Of a stretch of 64,000 nucleotides of DNA, positions 10,614 through 21,890 are shown one piece after another. A model generated the notes under the pieces. The model was given only the letters and a program-made list of their open reading frames with translations, was not told where the DNA came from and did no database searches. Each line of letters begins with the position of its first letter. Within the stretch, counting starts at the first letter, position 1. Origin of the DNA: G963663525 sp963663525 (lineage in GTDB: Bacteria > Myxococcota_A > SURF-8 > G963663525); assembly GCA_963663525.2 (NCBI GenBank), contig CAXXHC010000001.1, forward strand, positions 2,728,001 to 2,792,000. Reading direction: 5' to 3'. A program made the position numbers and the translations under genes.

Positions 10614-10632
10614 GGCGCGCCTTCGGCGCGCC
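10614..10632. promoter_or_regulatory. GC-rich hairpin just downstream of the variable region
   Basis: Two copies of the self-complementary GGCGCGCC flank a 3-base loop, giving a perfect 8-bp stem 53 bp past the stop codon of the variable lipoprotein. DGR targets often carry a GC-rich hairpin or cruciform shortly after the homing signal that raises homing efficiency. An imperfect counterpart (CCCGAGCGAAGCGAGGG) stands at about 62864-62880 after the second target. Confidence 0.55.
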
Positions 10633-10684
10633 AAAGGGTTATAGGAAAGAATCCCAAGGGTAAAAGTGTAAAAGAGACAAAGTG

Positions 10685-13600
10685 TCAATTTCGGTCCCGA
10701 ACAAGACGAAACCCGAGGTTGTTGTTCCGGATGTCGGGGCTGCCGTAGTCCCGATTCGCGGAGCGGCAGTTCTGAGCAAGGTTGCCCCAGGAACCGCCGC
10801 GCAGAACGCGATACGCACTCGTAGCCGGGCCCGTAGGATCTGTTCCCACATCGTTCTGGTACGCCGCCTGATACCGGTCCCAAGTCCACTCCCAAAGGTT
10901 GCCGCTCATGTCGTACAGACCAAAGGCGTTAGGCTCCTTGCCACCGACAGGCTGTGGCCCGCAAGTCGTTGATCCCGTGTACCAGCCGCTGCAATTGTAT
11001 CCACCAGCATAGCTCACGCCACTGTTCCCGCCGTACCACCCGATCTGATCGAGGTTGGGGTCCAGCGGGCTCCGACCGGTTTGGGTGATCGTTCCATTAT
11101 TTCCGGTACTATGATAAAAAGCGGTATACTGGTTTCCGGCACGAATCGCATATTCCCACTCCGCCTCTGTCGGCAGTCGATACCCTTCGCAGTCCTGGGG
11201 TTTTGTCAAGCTGTTAAGGGCCACCGTGCACTCGTAACCAGAGCAATAGGTACTTCCGCCGCAGCCCGAACCGATGGTCCCCGTGCAATTCGTCAATGTG
11301 TAGCATTCGCTAAGACCGGCATTCCGGCTCAGGGCATTCGCGTATTCCAGCGCTTCATACCAGTTCACCAGATCCACCGGGCAGTCTTCACCGCAGTTCG
11401 AGAAGTAGCTCGGATCTTCACCCCAACCTTCCGCCTGGGCTACAGCCCGCCATTGGCCCTGCGTCACTTCCGTGGTCATCATCTCGAAATCGTAGCTCAG
11501 CGTAACCTCGTGGAGTTCTTCGTTCGTATCCCGCCCCGACTCGTCGATGCACGAACCCGGATACCCCACAGGGCAATCGCCATCCGGAGACCCCATCCAG
11601 AACGTGCCCGCTTCGATGGAAACGAAACCAGGGCTGGGTTCTATCTCCACATCTTCTTCCGTCTCATCGGATAATTCCTCGTCCTCGTCTTCGTCGCCGT
11701 CTACCGCTTCTGGCTCACAGTCTGGGTAGCCCTCGTAACCGTCAAGACAAGCGCCGCAATCCTCAGTCATAAACGCGTTGTCACAAGTACAGGAGCCATC
11801 GGTGGAGTTGCAAGTGCCGTGTCCGTTACAAGGATCAGGTTCGCAGGGGTCGTCTCGACAGTCCGGGTACTCGATGAAGCCATCAAGACAAGTTGAGCAA
11901 TCTTCCGTCATGAATTCGTTGTTGCAAGTGCAAGAACCATCCGTCGAATCGCAACTACCGTAACCGTTACAAGGATCGGGCTGGCAGGGGTCGTCTCGAC
12001 ACTCCGGATAATCGATGAAGCCTTCCTGGCAAGCCGAGCAATCCGCCGTCATGAATTCGTTATTGCAAACGCATTCGCCATTGCCATTGCAAGTTCCGTG
12101 GTTATTCCGGCAGCTTGTGCCGTTCGCCAAAGCTTCGTAACCACAGCTTTCCGTTCCCCATATATAAATTCCAGATTTGCACTCCGCATCCGGGCAACTC
12201 GGTGCAACCGTTTGAAATTGTAGTATAAATTCATCTCCAAGTGTATTGCCCGAAAGATCCGCCAGCCCGGCTCCCAGGGTGAAGGTGTAGGCTCGGCCAT
12301 CTTCGAAACTTACATCCGGCGTGAACACCACCGCCGTCCCGTTTTCCAACGTCGCTGAACCGGAAATCGTCTCGCCAGTCAGGCTTCGTTTCAATGTGGC
12401 TTGCAGACTCGCCGGGTTTATCGTCTCGTTGAAGACAACTCGAACTTCCGTCAATCCCACAAGGTTTTCCTGGCCATCCGCTGGCATGGTCCACAAGATC
12501 CGTGGAGACTCCGTATCTGCCATCTCATCCAGGATCACCATCCCGAGATTCCACGTGCCATTCTCTGGGACTTCACCGGAAATCTCTTTGGACAATCCAA
12601 GACCGTCATGCTTGATCTCCACTCGTGCCGTCCCAGCCGGAACCGAGGAGACGACAAAACGTCCCTGAGCATTCGTCAGCTCGTATAAATCCCACCCTAA
12701 AGCGGGATACACCGTGACACGGGCATTCTCTACTGGTGTACCCAACGGACTCAGTGCCTTTCCCCGAACACTGCCCTTGGAAACATTATTGGGTAGCACC
12801 AGCACAGGAGCCTGCACGGTCTGACTTGGATCATCAGAGACTTCCGCTACTACCGAGGTCAGCGTGTCGTCTAGAAAACTCCCACTACGACTGGCAGCAA
12901 CCGTCAAATACGGAGACTTGTGACAGGACACTCGTATTCCGGAAATCGTGTAGCTACCTTCGGAATTAGTATCATCGTCCAGCATTCGGCCACGAGCGCC
13001 GATTGCGAAAACGTGGATATCACTGAGGTTTTGTGCAAAATCATCTTGGACTAGTCCCGTCACGGTATACTCTGGCAGACTGCCTTCCGGTTGGAAAAAA
13101 CCACCTGCCGAGAAGTGGGAAATACCACCTTCGATGGTTTCAAGTAACGTACCGTCAGCATTGACTTCCAAGACCGCTGCTTTTTTCCAAATCAGAGTCG
13201 TCTCGTCAAAGGAATGAAATTCGATTTGTTCCCCTGGAGCCAAATCCAAAGAATTCGGCAACGTCAATTGCGCCGGGGTCACAAAGATAGTGCCATCCGG
13301 ACCGAAGTGGAACATCTGCACCAGTTCCTGCCCCTCCGGCAGGTCGTAAGGGGCCGCTGATGGATGCCCTTCACCCATAAACAGCGCAGTGCCCGCGCCA
13401 TCGGGAAGCGCAACATCTTCGGGGGAGAATTTCAACAACGCACCAGTGAGATTGCTCGCCGATACCTGACCCAACCCAACCCCCTGAGACGTCTCCACAG
13501 GCAGCAAGTCAACCACGAATACCGAGACCTCGTCTTCCGGTAGTACTTGTTTATATTGGCGGGAGTACACACCACGGAGAGACTTCGCTCCATCCGCTGC

Positions 13601-14620
13601 GAAAATCTGACCGCCGTCTTCGGGAAGGATTACGGCACGGCCACGGCTGTCGGTTGTAGCGAGTAAAGCGTCTTCACCCCAGAGTCGCAGTTCTGCTCCC
13701 GGCACAGGTTCTCCACGTGGATTTACGACGAGAGTCAAAACAGTTTCCGGTGGTGCGCAACGGCCCGACAAGTCGATATCGCCGCTTGCTTCGCCCTCGC
13801 TAGCATTGGTTTCAATGTGGATTGCTCCGGATAGCTCTCCGGCTTCCCGTGGAGAAAACACGACTGAACAGGAATGGCTTTGGCCGGGCGCAATCAAGAT
13901 TGGATGTTGGGAACTGGCAGCACAGCTATCCAAATCCAAATGAAAATCCCGAGTACCTTCAGCTACTTCCAATTTTGTAACCTGCAACGTTCGATTGCTT
14001 TGCGGATCTTCTGGAAGATTCCAAATTGTTAGCGATTGTGTTTCTTCTTCACCGATGTTTCCAGCGTAGCCAAATTCCAAACGTGGCGTAACGTCTAGTC
14101 CTGATTCGCCTTTTTCGTCAGCGAAAAGAGAGATTTCCAATAGGTTATTTTGAAAGTCATCCCCAATAATCTGCAAGGTCCCGGTATCGGAACCGGCGTC
14201 TACAGGAGCGTATTGTAGAACAACAGCTAGATTCATCCCCGGTACCAGGACTACTGGGACTTCTGCGGCCTGATCGCCTTGCAACATGGTTTGAACGGAA
14301 AATTCCGAAGTGGTTGCTTTGTCGAGCCTCACCACGGAGATTGTCAAATCTTCCTTGCCGTCATTGGTCAGCGTCAAGGTTTCCGTGGACGTATCTCCCA
14401 ATACCACTGCTCCAAAGCGGATTTCTTCCGGGCTGGCGGAAAGCAATCCCTGGGAATTTTCCTCATCTTCTTGGGAGATCTCGTTTTCAGATTGATCAGT
14501 TGATTCTGCAGCATCGCTATCGCCTGTTGGGTTACCCGTGCTGCCCCCAGAAGAACAGGAAACAAGGAAAAGGAAAAGTATCATCAGCAATAGAAATACG
14601 AAATATCTAGAAATTCCCAT
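10685..14620 (-). CDS. DGR-type variable lipoprotein 1: Hydin-like, Big_5, EGF and FGE-sulfatase domains
   Basis: A 1311-residue surface lipoprotein with signal peptide and lipobox (LVSC). In order: an ASPM/SPD-2/Hydin-like domain (about 60-270, with VVLGDTSTETLTLTN), a carboxypeptidase-regulatory-like fold (about 550-700), an SbsA-type Big_5 domain (about 725-840), three EGF-like units (about 870-1000), an acidic linker (DGDEDEDEE) and a C-terminal FGE-sulfatase/C-type-lectin-like domain (about 1005-1311). The C-terminus RGGSW...GFRLVRDRN is the classic place of a DGR variable region in this fold. The role, by analogy with known targets, is ligand binding with a diversified surface; the ligand is unknown. 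It is close to the gene at 59010-62810 and shares its leader sequence. Confidence 0.9.
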   Translation of the reverse strand: MGISRYFVFLLLMILFLFLVSCSSGGSTGNPTGDSDAAESTDQSENEISQEDEENSQGLLSASPEEIRFGAVVLGDTSTETLTLTNDGKEDLTISVVRLDKATTSEFSVQTMLQGDQAAEVPVVLVPGMNLAVVLQYAPVDAGSDTGTLQIIGDDFQNNLLEISLFADEKGESGLDVTPRLEFGYAGNIGEEETQSLTIWNLPEDPQSNRTLQVTKLEVAEGTRDFHLDLDSCAASSQHPILIAPGQSHSCSVVFSPREAGELSGAIHIETNASEGEASGDIDLSGRCAPPETVLTLVVNPRGEPVPGAELRLWGEDALLATTDSRGRAVILPEDGGQIFAADGAKSLRGVYSRQYKQVLPEDEVSVFVVDLLPVETSQGVGLGQVSASNLTGALLKFSPEDVALPDGAGTALFMGEGHPSAAPYDLPEGQELVQMFHFGPDGTIFVTPAQLTLPNSLDLAPGEQIEFHSFDETTLIWKKAAVLEVNADGTLLETIEGGISHFSAGGFFQPEGSLPEYTVTGLVQDDFAQNLSDIHVFAIGARGRMLDDDTNSEGSYTISGIRVSCHKSPYLTVAASRSGSFLDDTLTSVVAEVSDDPSQTVQAPVLVLPNNVSKGSVRGKALSPLGTPVENARVTVYPALGWDLYELTNAQGRFVVSSVPAGTARVEIKHDGLGLSKEISGEVPENGTWNLGMVILDEMADTESPRILWTMPADGQENLVGLTEVRVVFNETINPASLQATLKRSLTGETISGSATLENGTAVVFTPDVSFEDGRAYTFTLGAGLADLSGNTLGDEFILQFQTVAPSCPDAECKSGIYIWGTESCGYEALANGTSCRNNHGTCNGNGECVCNNEFMTADCSACQEGFIDYPECRDDPCQPDPCNGYGSCDSTDGSCTCNNEFMTEDCSTCLDGFIEYPDCRDDPCEPDPCNGHGTCNSTDGSCTCDNAFMTEDCGACLDGYEGYPDCEPEAVDGDEDEDEELSDETEEDVEIEPSPGFVSIEAGTFWMGSPDGDCPVGYPGSCIDESGRDTNEELHEVTLSYDFEMMTTEVTQGQWRAVAQAEGWGEDPSYFSNCGEDCPVDLVNWYEALEYANALSRNAGLSECYTLTNCTGTIGSGCGGSTYCSGYECTVALNSLTKPQDCEGYRLPTEAEWEYAIRAGNQYTAFYHSTGNNGTITQTGRSPLDPNLDQIGWYGGNSGVSYAGGYNCSGWYTGSTTCGPQPVGGKEPNAFGLYDMSGNLWEWTWDRYQAAYQNDVGTDPTGPATSAYRVLRGGSWGNLAQNCRSANRDYGSPDIRNNNLGFRLVRDRN
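10715..10786 (-). other. DGR variable region (VR) of lipoprotein 1
   Basis: These 24 codons align without gaps to 62709-62780. Thirteen codons differ, all ending in C or T, with 20 substitutions confined to codon positions 1 and 2. The third bases and the eleven other codons are unchanged. The bases after the window (GGGTTTCGTCTTG, through the stop codon) are identical and would be the homing-initiation segment. The pattern fits an adenine-rich template with AAC/AAT at the variable codons. Confidence 0.85.
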
Positions 14621-14826
14621 TGTTTTCCTCTTTTGAAAGCTGCAACTCTCGAAGAGCTACCGCTTGTCTAGCAAGTCCTGGTATCGCACGAAATCGACAA
14701 TCCATTCAGCAAAACTGCAGTCGAGCCGTTAGTATCGATTCTCGGCTGCTCTTCCTCAATCAATACGACTTTTTCAATATGCCGAAAGTACCATGAGGCA
14801 GCTAATCTGTAAACAGCGATTGAAAA
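14621..14826 (-). repeat. Leader region shared by the variable lipoprotein family
   Basis: The 200 bases upstream of the start codon are repeated, with minor changes, before the broken third gene (63057-63260). The innermost 70 bases are repeated before the second gene (58940-59009). The block therefore moved or duplicated together with the gene and presumably holds promoter and ribosome site (AGAGGAAAACA before ATG). Confidence 0.75.
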
Positions 14827-15067
14827 GCAAAAAGCACAATCGAAACGAATCACGGAAGGGACAACCCATCTCCTTTACGTGCTATCTCGCAGGGGTAGCA
14901 TTCTTCCCTTTGCCCAAAAACTTTGCCAACCCTTCTAATGCCTCCGTCCAACTCGGATGCTCATCGTCAAATCGGAAGGAAACACCCAACGCATTCATGG
15001 CCGGACCCGTTGTCGGTAGCCAAAAACAGATAAACGGTCAAGTAGCTGATATTATTGGCTTACGGAT
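14827..15067. other. Intergenic stretch with a short gene tail
   Basis: A minus-strand frame ending at 14882 (MNALGVSFRFDDEHPSWTE from 14998) looks like the end of a protein whose upstream part is missing, but I cannot name it. Nothing else is visible. Confidence 0.25.
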
Positions 15068-15718
15068 TTATGGTGAGTGACAGGTTCTTGTTTTTCTCCA
15101 GATAAAAAAGAGGATAAAAACGAACGGGACAAGTGAAGAGAACGGACCGGAAAGTTGATGGCAATCAACATCCACATTGACATTTACGTCATCGATGTTT
15201 TCTACTTGCATCCCTTCTTGATCGGAATCGTTGTCCCCGTCAACAGGCAATTCTTTGGCGGAAAACCATACGAATGTATCGATTATTTCTCCGTTAATGT
15301 TGTACACAGTACCAGTCACTTTTTGACCGGAAACGGAAAAGTGAATGAAGTGATATTCTTTTTCACACAAGTAACTGGTAACACCGTACTCCATTGTGAT
15401 TTCACAGTCGTAGAGCCCAGCTCCACCACCACCGGTGACAATGAACTCCAAGCCTTCCATGGATGTGCCACGGTAATAATGATGATCGTAGTCAGAAAGA
15501 ACAGCTGTTACACCCGCATTAAGCAATGTAGGTTCCAGATCGCGCAAATCAGAGTTTCCACCTCGTCCTGGTTTCGCTGAATATGGGCCATGGTTTGTTA
15601 CCAAGAACGTATGTAAAATTGTTGTGTTATTGACAGTCTCTTCAGATAAGCCTGCCTTCGCTGGGTGCTGTGGAGAAGGAATAGTAATGAAGACACCAAT
15701 GAAAGGTCCGATTCGACC
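15068..15718 (-). pseudogene. C-terminal part of a calcineurin-like metallophosphoesterase with a membrane tail
   Basis: The open frame reads HTFLVTNHGPYS, then VLSDYDHHYYR and EGLEFIVTGGGGAGLYD, which resemble the C-terminal metal-binding His segments and glycine-rich end of purple-acid-phosphatase-like enzymes. A stop at about 15720 and the absence of the N-terminal metal-binding motifs show that the 5' part of the gene is gone. The end is an acidic spacer, then Cys, a hydrophobic helix (SLVPFVFILFFIW) and Arg/Lys, like the C-terminal sorting tails of myxobacterial envelope proteins. Where translation would start now is unclear. Confidence 0.55.
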
Positions 15719-16262
15719 TTCTTAATGCACAGTCAAAGCCCACAAAAGGCATCATGCTCGGATTACAGCCGACTTGACGCAAATTTGCAATGGTATCGCC
15801 TTTCCCACATCTTCCGGACACCCGGATTTACCAAATGTCCGCCCACGCTTTCATGCGAAAGCAGTAACCTTGGGTCCGAACAGATGAGATTACTGTAGCG
15901 GGAGGAAAGGCTTGTGTAAATGGTTTTGATGTTCTCGGGGTGCCATAGTCTCACGGATGTTTTCGTCCGGGAGGCTGTGTCTTTTCCCAACCACACGGCC
16001 TCCCACCATCTCCAATGGCGTGAGACCATGCCACCCCGGGTTTGGAAATGTCGACGGTTATTGAAACGAAAATGTAGGGGCGGGTGAAAGGAGCGAAGCG
16101 ACTGGAGCCCCCCGGAAATTCAACGGGAGGCTCCGCACCTTTCGGTGCTCCACCTTCCCCTACGGCGATTCCCTTTTTCCCATCTCCTCTGTTGCCCGTC
16201 CGGGGTATTTGCGATAATCTACCTCGCCTTGTAGGTACCAACTAAAACATTCAGGGAGCACC
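15719..16262. repeat. Gap holding a 90-bp compound palindrome (16074-16163)
   Basis: The arms GTAGGGG..GGTG..GGAGC and GCTCC..CACC..CCCCTAC enclose two inner hairpins (GGAGCC with GGCTCC, and GCACC-TTTC-GGTGC). This makes a cross-shaped foldable element just before tex. Bases 15719-16073 show no gene. Confidence 0.6.
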
Positions 16263-18596
<2,334 letters not shown>

Positions 18597-19098
18597 CAGT
18601 GGTTCAGGATTCCCTGAGTTCGAGCAGGATTGCATCCTGGTCGAAATGGTTTGATTTGAAGCTGGTTTCATCAAGGCAAGACATATGGATAAGGATTGAA
18701 CTACCGTTAGGATTACGATTTGCCTCGTTTTAAAATCTCCCATAGCGCCCAGCCTAAAAAAGGTGGGTAATTTTTGGGGAAACAATTGCCCTCATCCATG
18801 TAGTTAATTGTAATCATTAATGTTTCACGTTGCCATCCATTCGGGTCGTCCATGATTCGTCCATGTTATCCATGAGCCTCCGTGGCGGCTCTCCCGGCGG
18901 GCATCGAGGTCAGATTGTGGCCTTATCAGTGTGTAAATACTACAGAAATGCAGTTGGGATGCGTCCTCGACCCGTCATCCGCGTCCATGGGGCGTCCATG
19001 CGGCATCAATCATTTTTCGACAGGGACCTACTTGATGAATATCTGCGATAGTATCACCTGCGGATGGCGGATTTATTGCAGCGCTGGCGTTTCCATCG
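18597..19098. repeat. Gap with a TCCATG-rich repeat and a degenerate element tail
   Basis: Bases 18762-18880 match the reverse complement of 23295-23430, sharing several TCCATG motifs and a block around CAATTG/GTTTCC. Bases 19030-19060 resemble the tail of the GTCCGA element (CTTGAT..TCTGCGATA.TATCAC). No gene is visible. Confidence 0.5.
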
Positions 19099-20778
19099 GT
19101 GCTGTTCGTCAATGCCTTCTGGACAAAAGCGTCCGGTGGTCCGTACATGTGGTCTACTGATGCCACGTCCGACCGATCTGGACTCGGATTCAACATTGAC
19201 CTGTTCAAATCAACACTCCAAACAGTACAATTGTCCTGCCCGTGAACTAGCCGGGCTGCAGGAGGCAGCTAAATCGACACGCTGACACATCATTCCAAAT
19301 TACCGATTCAACTGCGTATTTCCACCTTTTGTTTTCCTTTCTTCACTCATTGACCGCCATTGCCAGATTAGGACAGCTTTCGCAACTCAGCTCCCGATTC
19401 GCCTCCAAACGGGCTTGATGAGCACTCGCTCGAGCTGCGGCCAGTTCATCCGGTACTCCGTCACCATGGCCGAAGTACATCTCATCCGGGGTCTGACCAT
19501 CGAACGCCGAATGCGGCAAATTACGGTTGTATTCTTCTACGTAGTACCTCACCAAACGTTCCAGCGCCGACACGCTGTCCAGTTGGTTCAGAAATAACCA
19601 CTGGTGCTTCATCACACGCCAAAAACCTTCGATCATCGAGTTCGAAAAAAGCACGGCGGTCTGCGCCAGGATCAGCGCAAGCAAACCCTCTTCCACAAGC
19701 TTCATCACCGCACTGTGGAAATTCTCTATTCCACCATCCACCATCACCGCCTGCGGGTCCACTTGGTCCCCAACCTCACTGCGAGACTCATAGGCTTTGA
19801 CCAGCAACTCCGCACTCGACGCGGGTTCCAGCTTCTCACTGACTCGGTAGGCCAGGATGCGCCGAGAATAGTTGTCGATGATCGCCTGGATATAGGCCTT
19901 CGAGCCGTTGACAAGTCGAACCACCGTCACATCGACATGCCAAATGCCGTCCGGCTTGTTCGTGCGAATACCCTCGGTAGGCTTGGATGGATGGACTCGG
20001 GTTCGCGGACATCTCCAGTCTCGTTCACGTGCATAGCGCAACCACGTCGAAGGAGACGCAAACACCTTGCCCAGACGTTGTGCAAGCATCCCAAGACGAC
20101 TGGTCGGCACATGACGATAGTCGTCGGAAACAGCCATCTCGTGCATCCGGCGAACCTCTTCCGGCGTCAACTGGGTGGGGTGGATCGCGGGACATGACGC
20201 GCGATCATCAAGCGAACACCCCGCCGCTTTCCCACGACACCAGATGTGATACCGTGAAGGGCTGATGCCGACGATGGACAGAACCGCCTTAATGGGTATA
20301 GCCCGGCAGCCTCTTTCAATGGCTGAGAGCAGTTTCTTTTTATCCGCACCCTCGGGCAACCTCTGCTGGTCCAAACGGTTCTTGGAAATCCGGCAGAGGG
20401 TCTGGAGCAATATCATCACAGCCGTTACGATCCGTAAACGTCGTTCCAGCTTCAAAATCCGCTGACGGACCAAAGGATCATCGGTCATGTCGAAAATCTC
20501 ATGGCTCACGACTTCCAGTTCAGGTCCATGCAACCAGCCATTGATCGTCGATCTGGGAACCTCGAGATCTTTAGCCAAGCTCACATCGCCAGTTTTTCGG
20601 ACGTATTCGCGAAGCCGATGGTCGTAAACGCGCTTTTTCTGGGGAGTTGGTTTCATTGTCGTATCATACTACAGAGCCGTCGGATTCAAAGAAATATCAT
20701 TGCTCAGCCATTTTGACCGACGGATGGCATGTCCGGACCACCGGACGCTTTTCTCCAGAAGGCATTGACCAACAGCAC
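19099..20778. mobile_element. Complete 1.68-kb insertion sequence with 51-bp terminal inverted repeats
   Basis: Left end 19099-19149 and right end 20728-20778 are inverted copies with few mismatches and enclose one transposase gene. The terminal sequence also occurs without a transposase at 345-395 (partial copy), 555-605, 33030-33080 and 40539-40589. The same inner-left sequence that follows the end here (19150-19203) also follows the solo end at 33081-33133. No clear target duplication was found. Confidence 0.8.
19343..20656 (-). CDS. Integrase-core (rve) DDE transposase
   Basis: A 437-residue transposase. The N-terminus has an HTH (LAKDLEVPRSTINGWL), then a helical region and a retroviral-integrase-like core: Asp in WHVDVTVVRL, Asp in AVMVDGGIENF and Glu in NSMIEGFWRVMKHQW, followed by YVEEYNRNLPHSAFDGQTP typical of the end of rve domains. 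All three catalytic residues are present and the frame is intact, so the element may be active. The exact IS family is left open. Confidence 0.9.
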   Translation of the reverse strand: MKPTPQKKRVYDHRLREYVRKTGDVSLAKDLEVPRSTINGWLHGPELEVVSHEIFDMTDDPLVRQRILKLERRLRIVTAVMILLQTLCRISKNRLDQQRLPEGADKKKLLSAIERGCRAIPIKAVLSIVGISPSRYHIWCRGKAAGCSLDDRASCPAIHPTQLTPEEVRRMHEMAVSDDYRHVPTSRLGMLAQRLGKVFASPSTWLRYARERDWRCPRTRVHPSKPTEGIRTNKPDGIWHVDVTVVRLVNGSKAYIQAIIDNYSRRILAYRVSEKLEPASSAELLVKAYESRSEVGDQVDPQAVMVDGGIENFHSAVMKLVEEGLLALILAQTAVLFSNSMIEGFWRVMKHQWLFLNQLDSVSALERLVRYYVEEYNRNLPHSAFDGQTPDEMYFGHGDGVPDELAAARASAHQARLEANRELSCESCPNLAMAVNE

Positions 20779-20829
20779 GGATGCCTGTCGGGTCCGAGCT
20801 GGATGTGGAGCAGCTATAACGGGTGCGTT

Positions 20830-20947
20830 TCGGCGCATCGCATTGGGACTTTTACAGAAAATCAAGGACAAGCGCACCATTCCTTCCACCATGCGATACC
20901 TCGACTCCCAAGGATGGATTCTTAAAATGTGCCTCGGAAATCCCTAG
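20830..20947 (+). pseudogene. Possible transposase C-terminal scrap
   Basis: The frame FRRIALGLLQKIKDKRTI ending at 20947 is reminiscent of the C-terminus of ISAs1-like transposases (RRIALNLL...KRSI). It is short and has no upstream part. Treat as tentative. Confidence 0.25.
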
Positions 20948-20980
20948 AATTGAATTGCCCTCCAGGCGTGTTCCTACAAC

Positions 20981-21008
20981 TTGACAATCGGAGAAATACA
21001 GGTATTAT
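20981..21008 (+). promoter_or_regulatory. Orphan copy of the repeated promoter module
   Basis: TTGACA (20981), a 16-base spacer and TATTAT (21003), with the same surrounding bases as the promoter of the gene at 35943. The frame that follows (21027-21236, 69 codons) is not recognisable and may be a chance frame. Confidence 0.5.
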
Positions 21009-21287
21009 CCATAGCATAGATGAGCAATGATCGCAAATAACAACAGTTTGTCAGAGAAGCACCGGAATTCGACTGATTGCTTAGCCTGGATTGGGCGGGA
21101 AAACGGTACTCTCAAGTTGCCTAGTCGGCAAGTTTATGCGCTATCCAAAGGTCAATTGAAACAGATTTCATCGCCAGTCGAGCTGCATTTGGCCGAAAAG
21201 GAAACTATCAGGCAGACCCAAGTCACGCTCACCTAATCAAAACGAACGGCCTCCATATTGCCCAAGTCCCTTTGCTATACTATTCGA

Positions 21288-21500
21288 TCAATCGTCTTCA
21301 TATTTAAAGGAAATCTTGATTCTTGCTCGATAAGAAACGATGCGGCTGTCCTCCAGATGCATATCCAGCTTGACAACTTCAGCGATACGAATATCCCTCA
21401 GCGATTTGTTGGCGGTGGCGACCGCTAATTTAGCCGCTTCCTCCCACGATTTTTCCGAGGTCCCCACCAGTTCGACCAATTTGTATACACTATCCTTCAT
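21288..21500 (-). CDS. Dodecin-family small flavin-binding protein
   Basis: A 70-residue protein with the dodecin pattern: VYKLVELVGTSEKSWEEAA at the start, AVATANKSLRDIRIAEVVKLD in the middle, and a final strand (YRARIKISFKYED). Dodecins assemble into hollow dodecamers that bind flavin pairs and are thought to buffer or store free flavin in the cytoplasm. The length is typical. A purine-rich ribosome site (AGGGGATAAAA) precedes the ATG. It stands alone between remnants of mobile elements. The conserved aromatic residue that stacks on flavin in archaeal dodecin is not evident here, so the ligand is uncertain. Confidence 0.85.
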   Translation of the reverse strand: MKDSVYKLVELVGTSEKSWEEAAKLAVATANKSLRDIRIAEVVKLDMHLEDSRIVSYRARIKISFKYEDD

Positions 21501-21711
21501 TTTTATCCCCTTATGATGTCTAACACGATAATCTAAAAGCCCACTAAGCGACCGAATTCCATCGATACGAGGGCTGCATAATACCCAATCTTACTGTGGC
21601 GATGCATTGAAGTCAGTTGCATGCTTTTCTTGTTGCCCTTTACTTCTTCAGATCAAAGGGCATCCCACATTCTATTTTAGCTCTGCAGAGATTATGAGAC
21701 AATAAGGTAAT

Positions 21712-21890
21712 TTGGATCGTTTCATTCGGAATTATCGAGGTGTAATGGCAGGGGTGCACTGCAAGTCTGAGGCTCAAGCCCGTTATTTGCGTGGAGCTTT
21801 GGAAAAACGATTTAAAGAGCGCGGTTTGGAAGTTCACCCTGACAAAACGAAGATTGTCTGCTGCAAGGATGACCGTAGAAGAGCCGTGGG
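21712..21890 (+). pseudogene. Fragment of a group II intron reverse transcriptase/maturase
   Basis: The frame contains HCKSEAQARYLRGALEKRF and GLEVHPDKTKIVCCKDD, the conserved segment just after the YADD motif of group II intron RTs. The catalytic YADD itself is missing. The fragment is cut on the right by the IS that begins at 21891. It is not the DGR RT, whose equivalents are different here. Confidence 0.75.

Noticed and set aside
21027..21236. A 69-codon frame behind the orphan promoter module as a gene
   Set aside because: No ribosome site, no recognisable family and mixed composition; it is likely to be a chance frame.
21712..21890. The group II intron RT fragment as the missing DGR reverse transcriptase
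   Set aside because: Its motif HPDKTKIV with the preceding CKSEAQA segment is typical of group II intron RTs, and it lies 11 kb from avd with no template.
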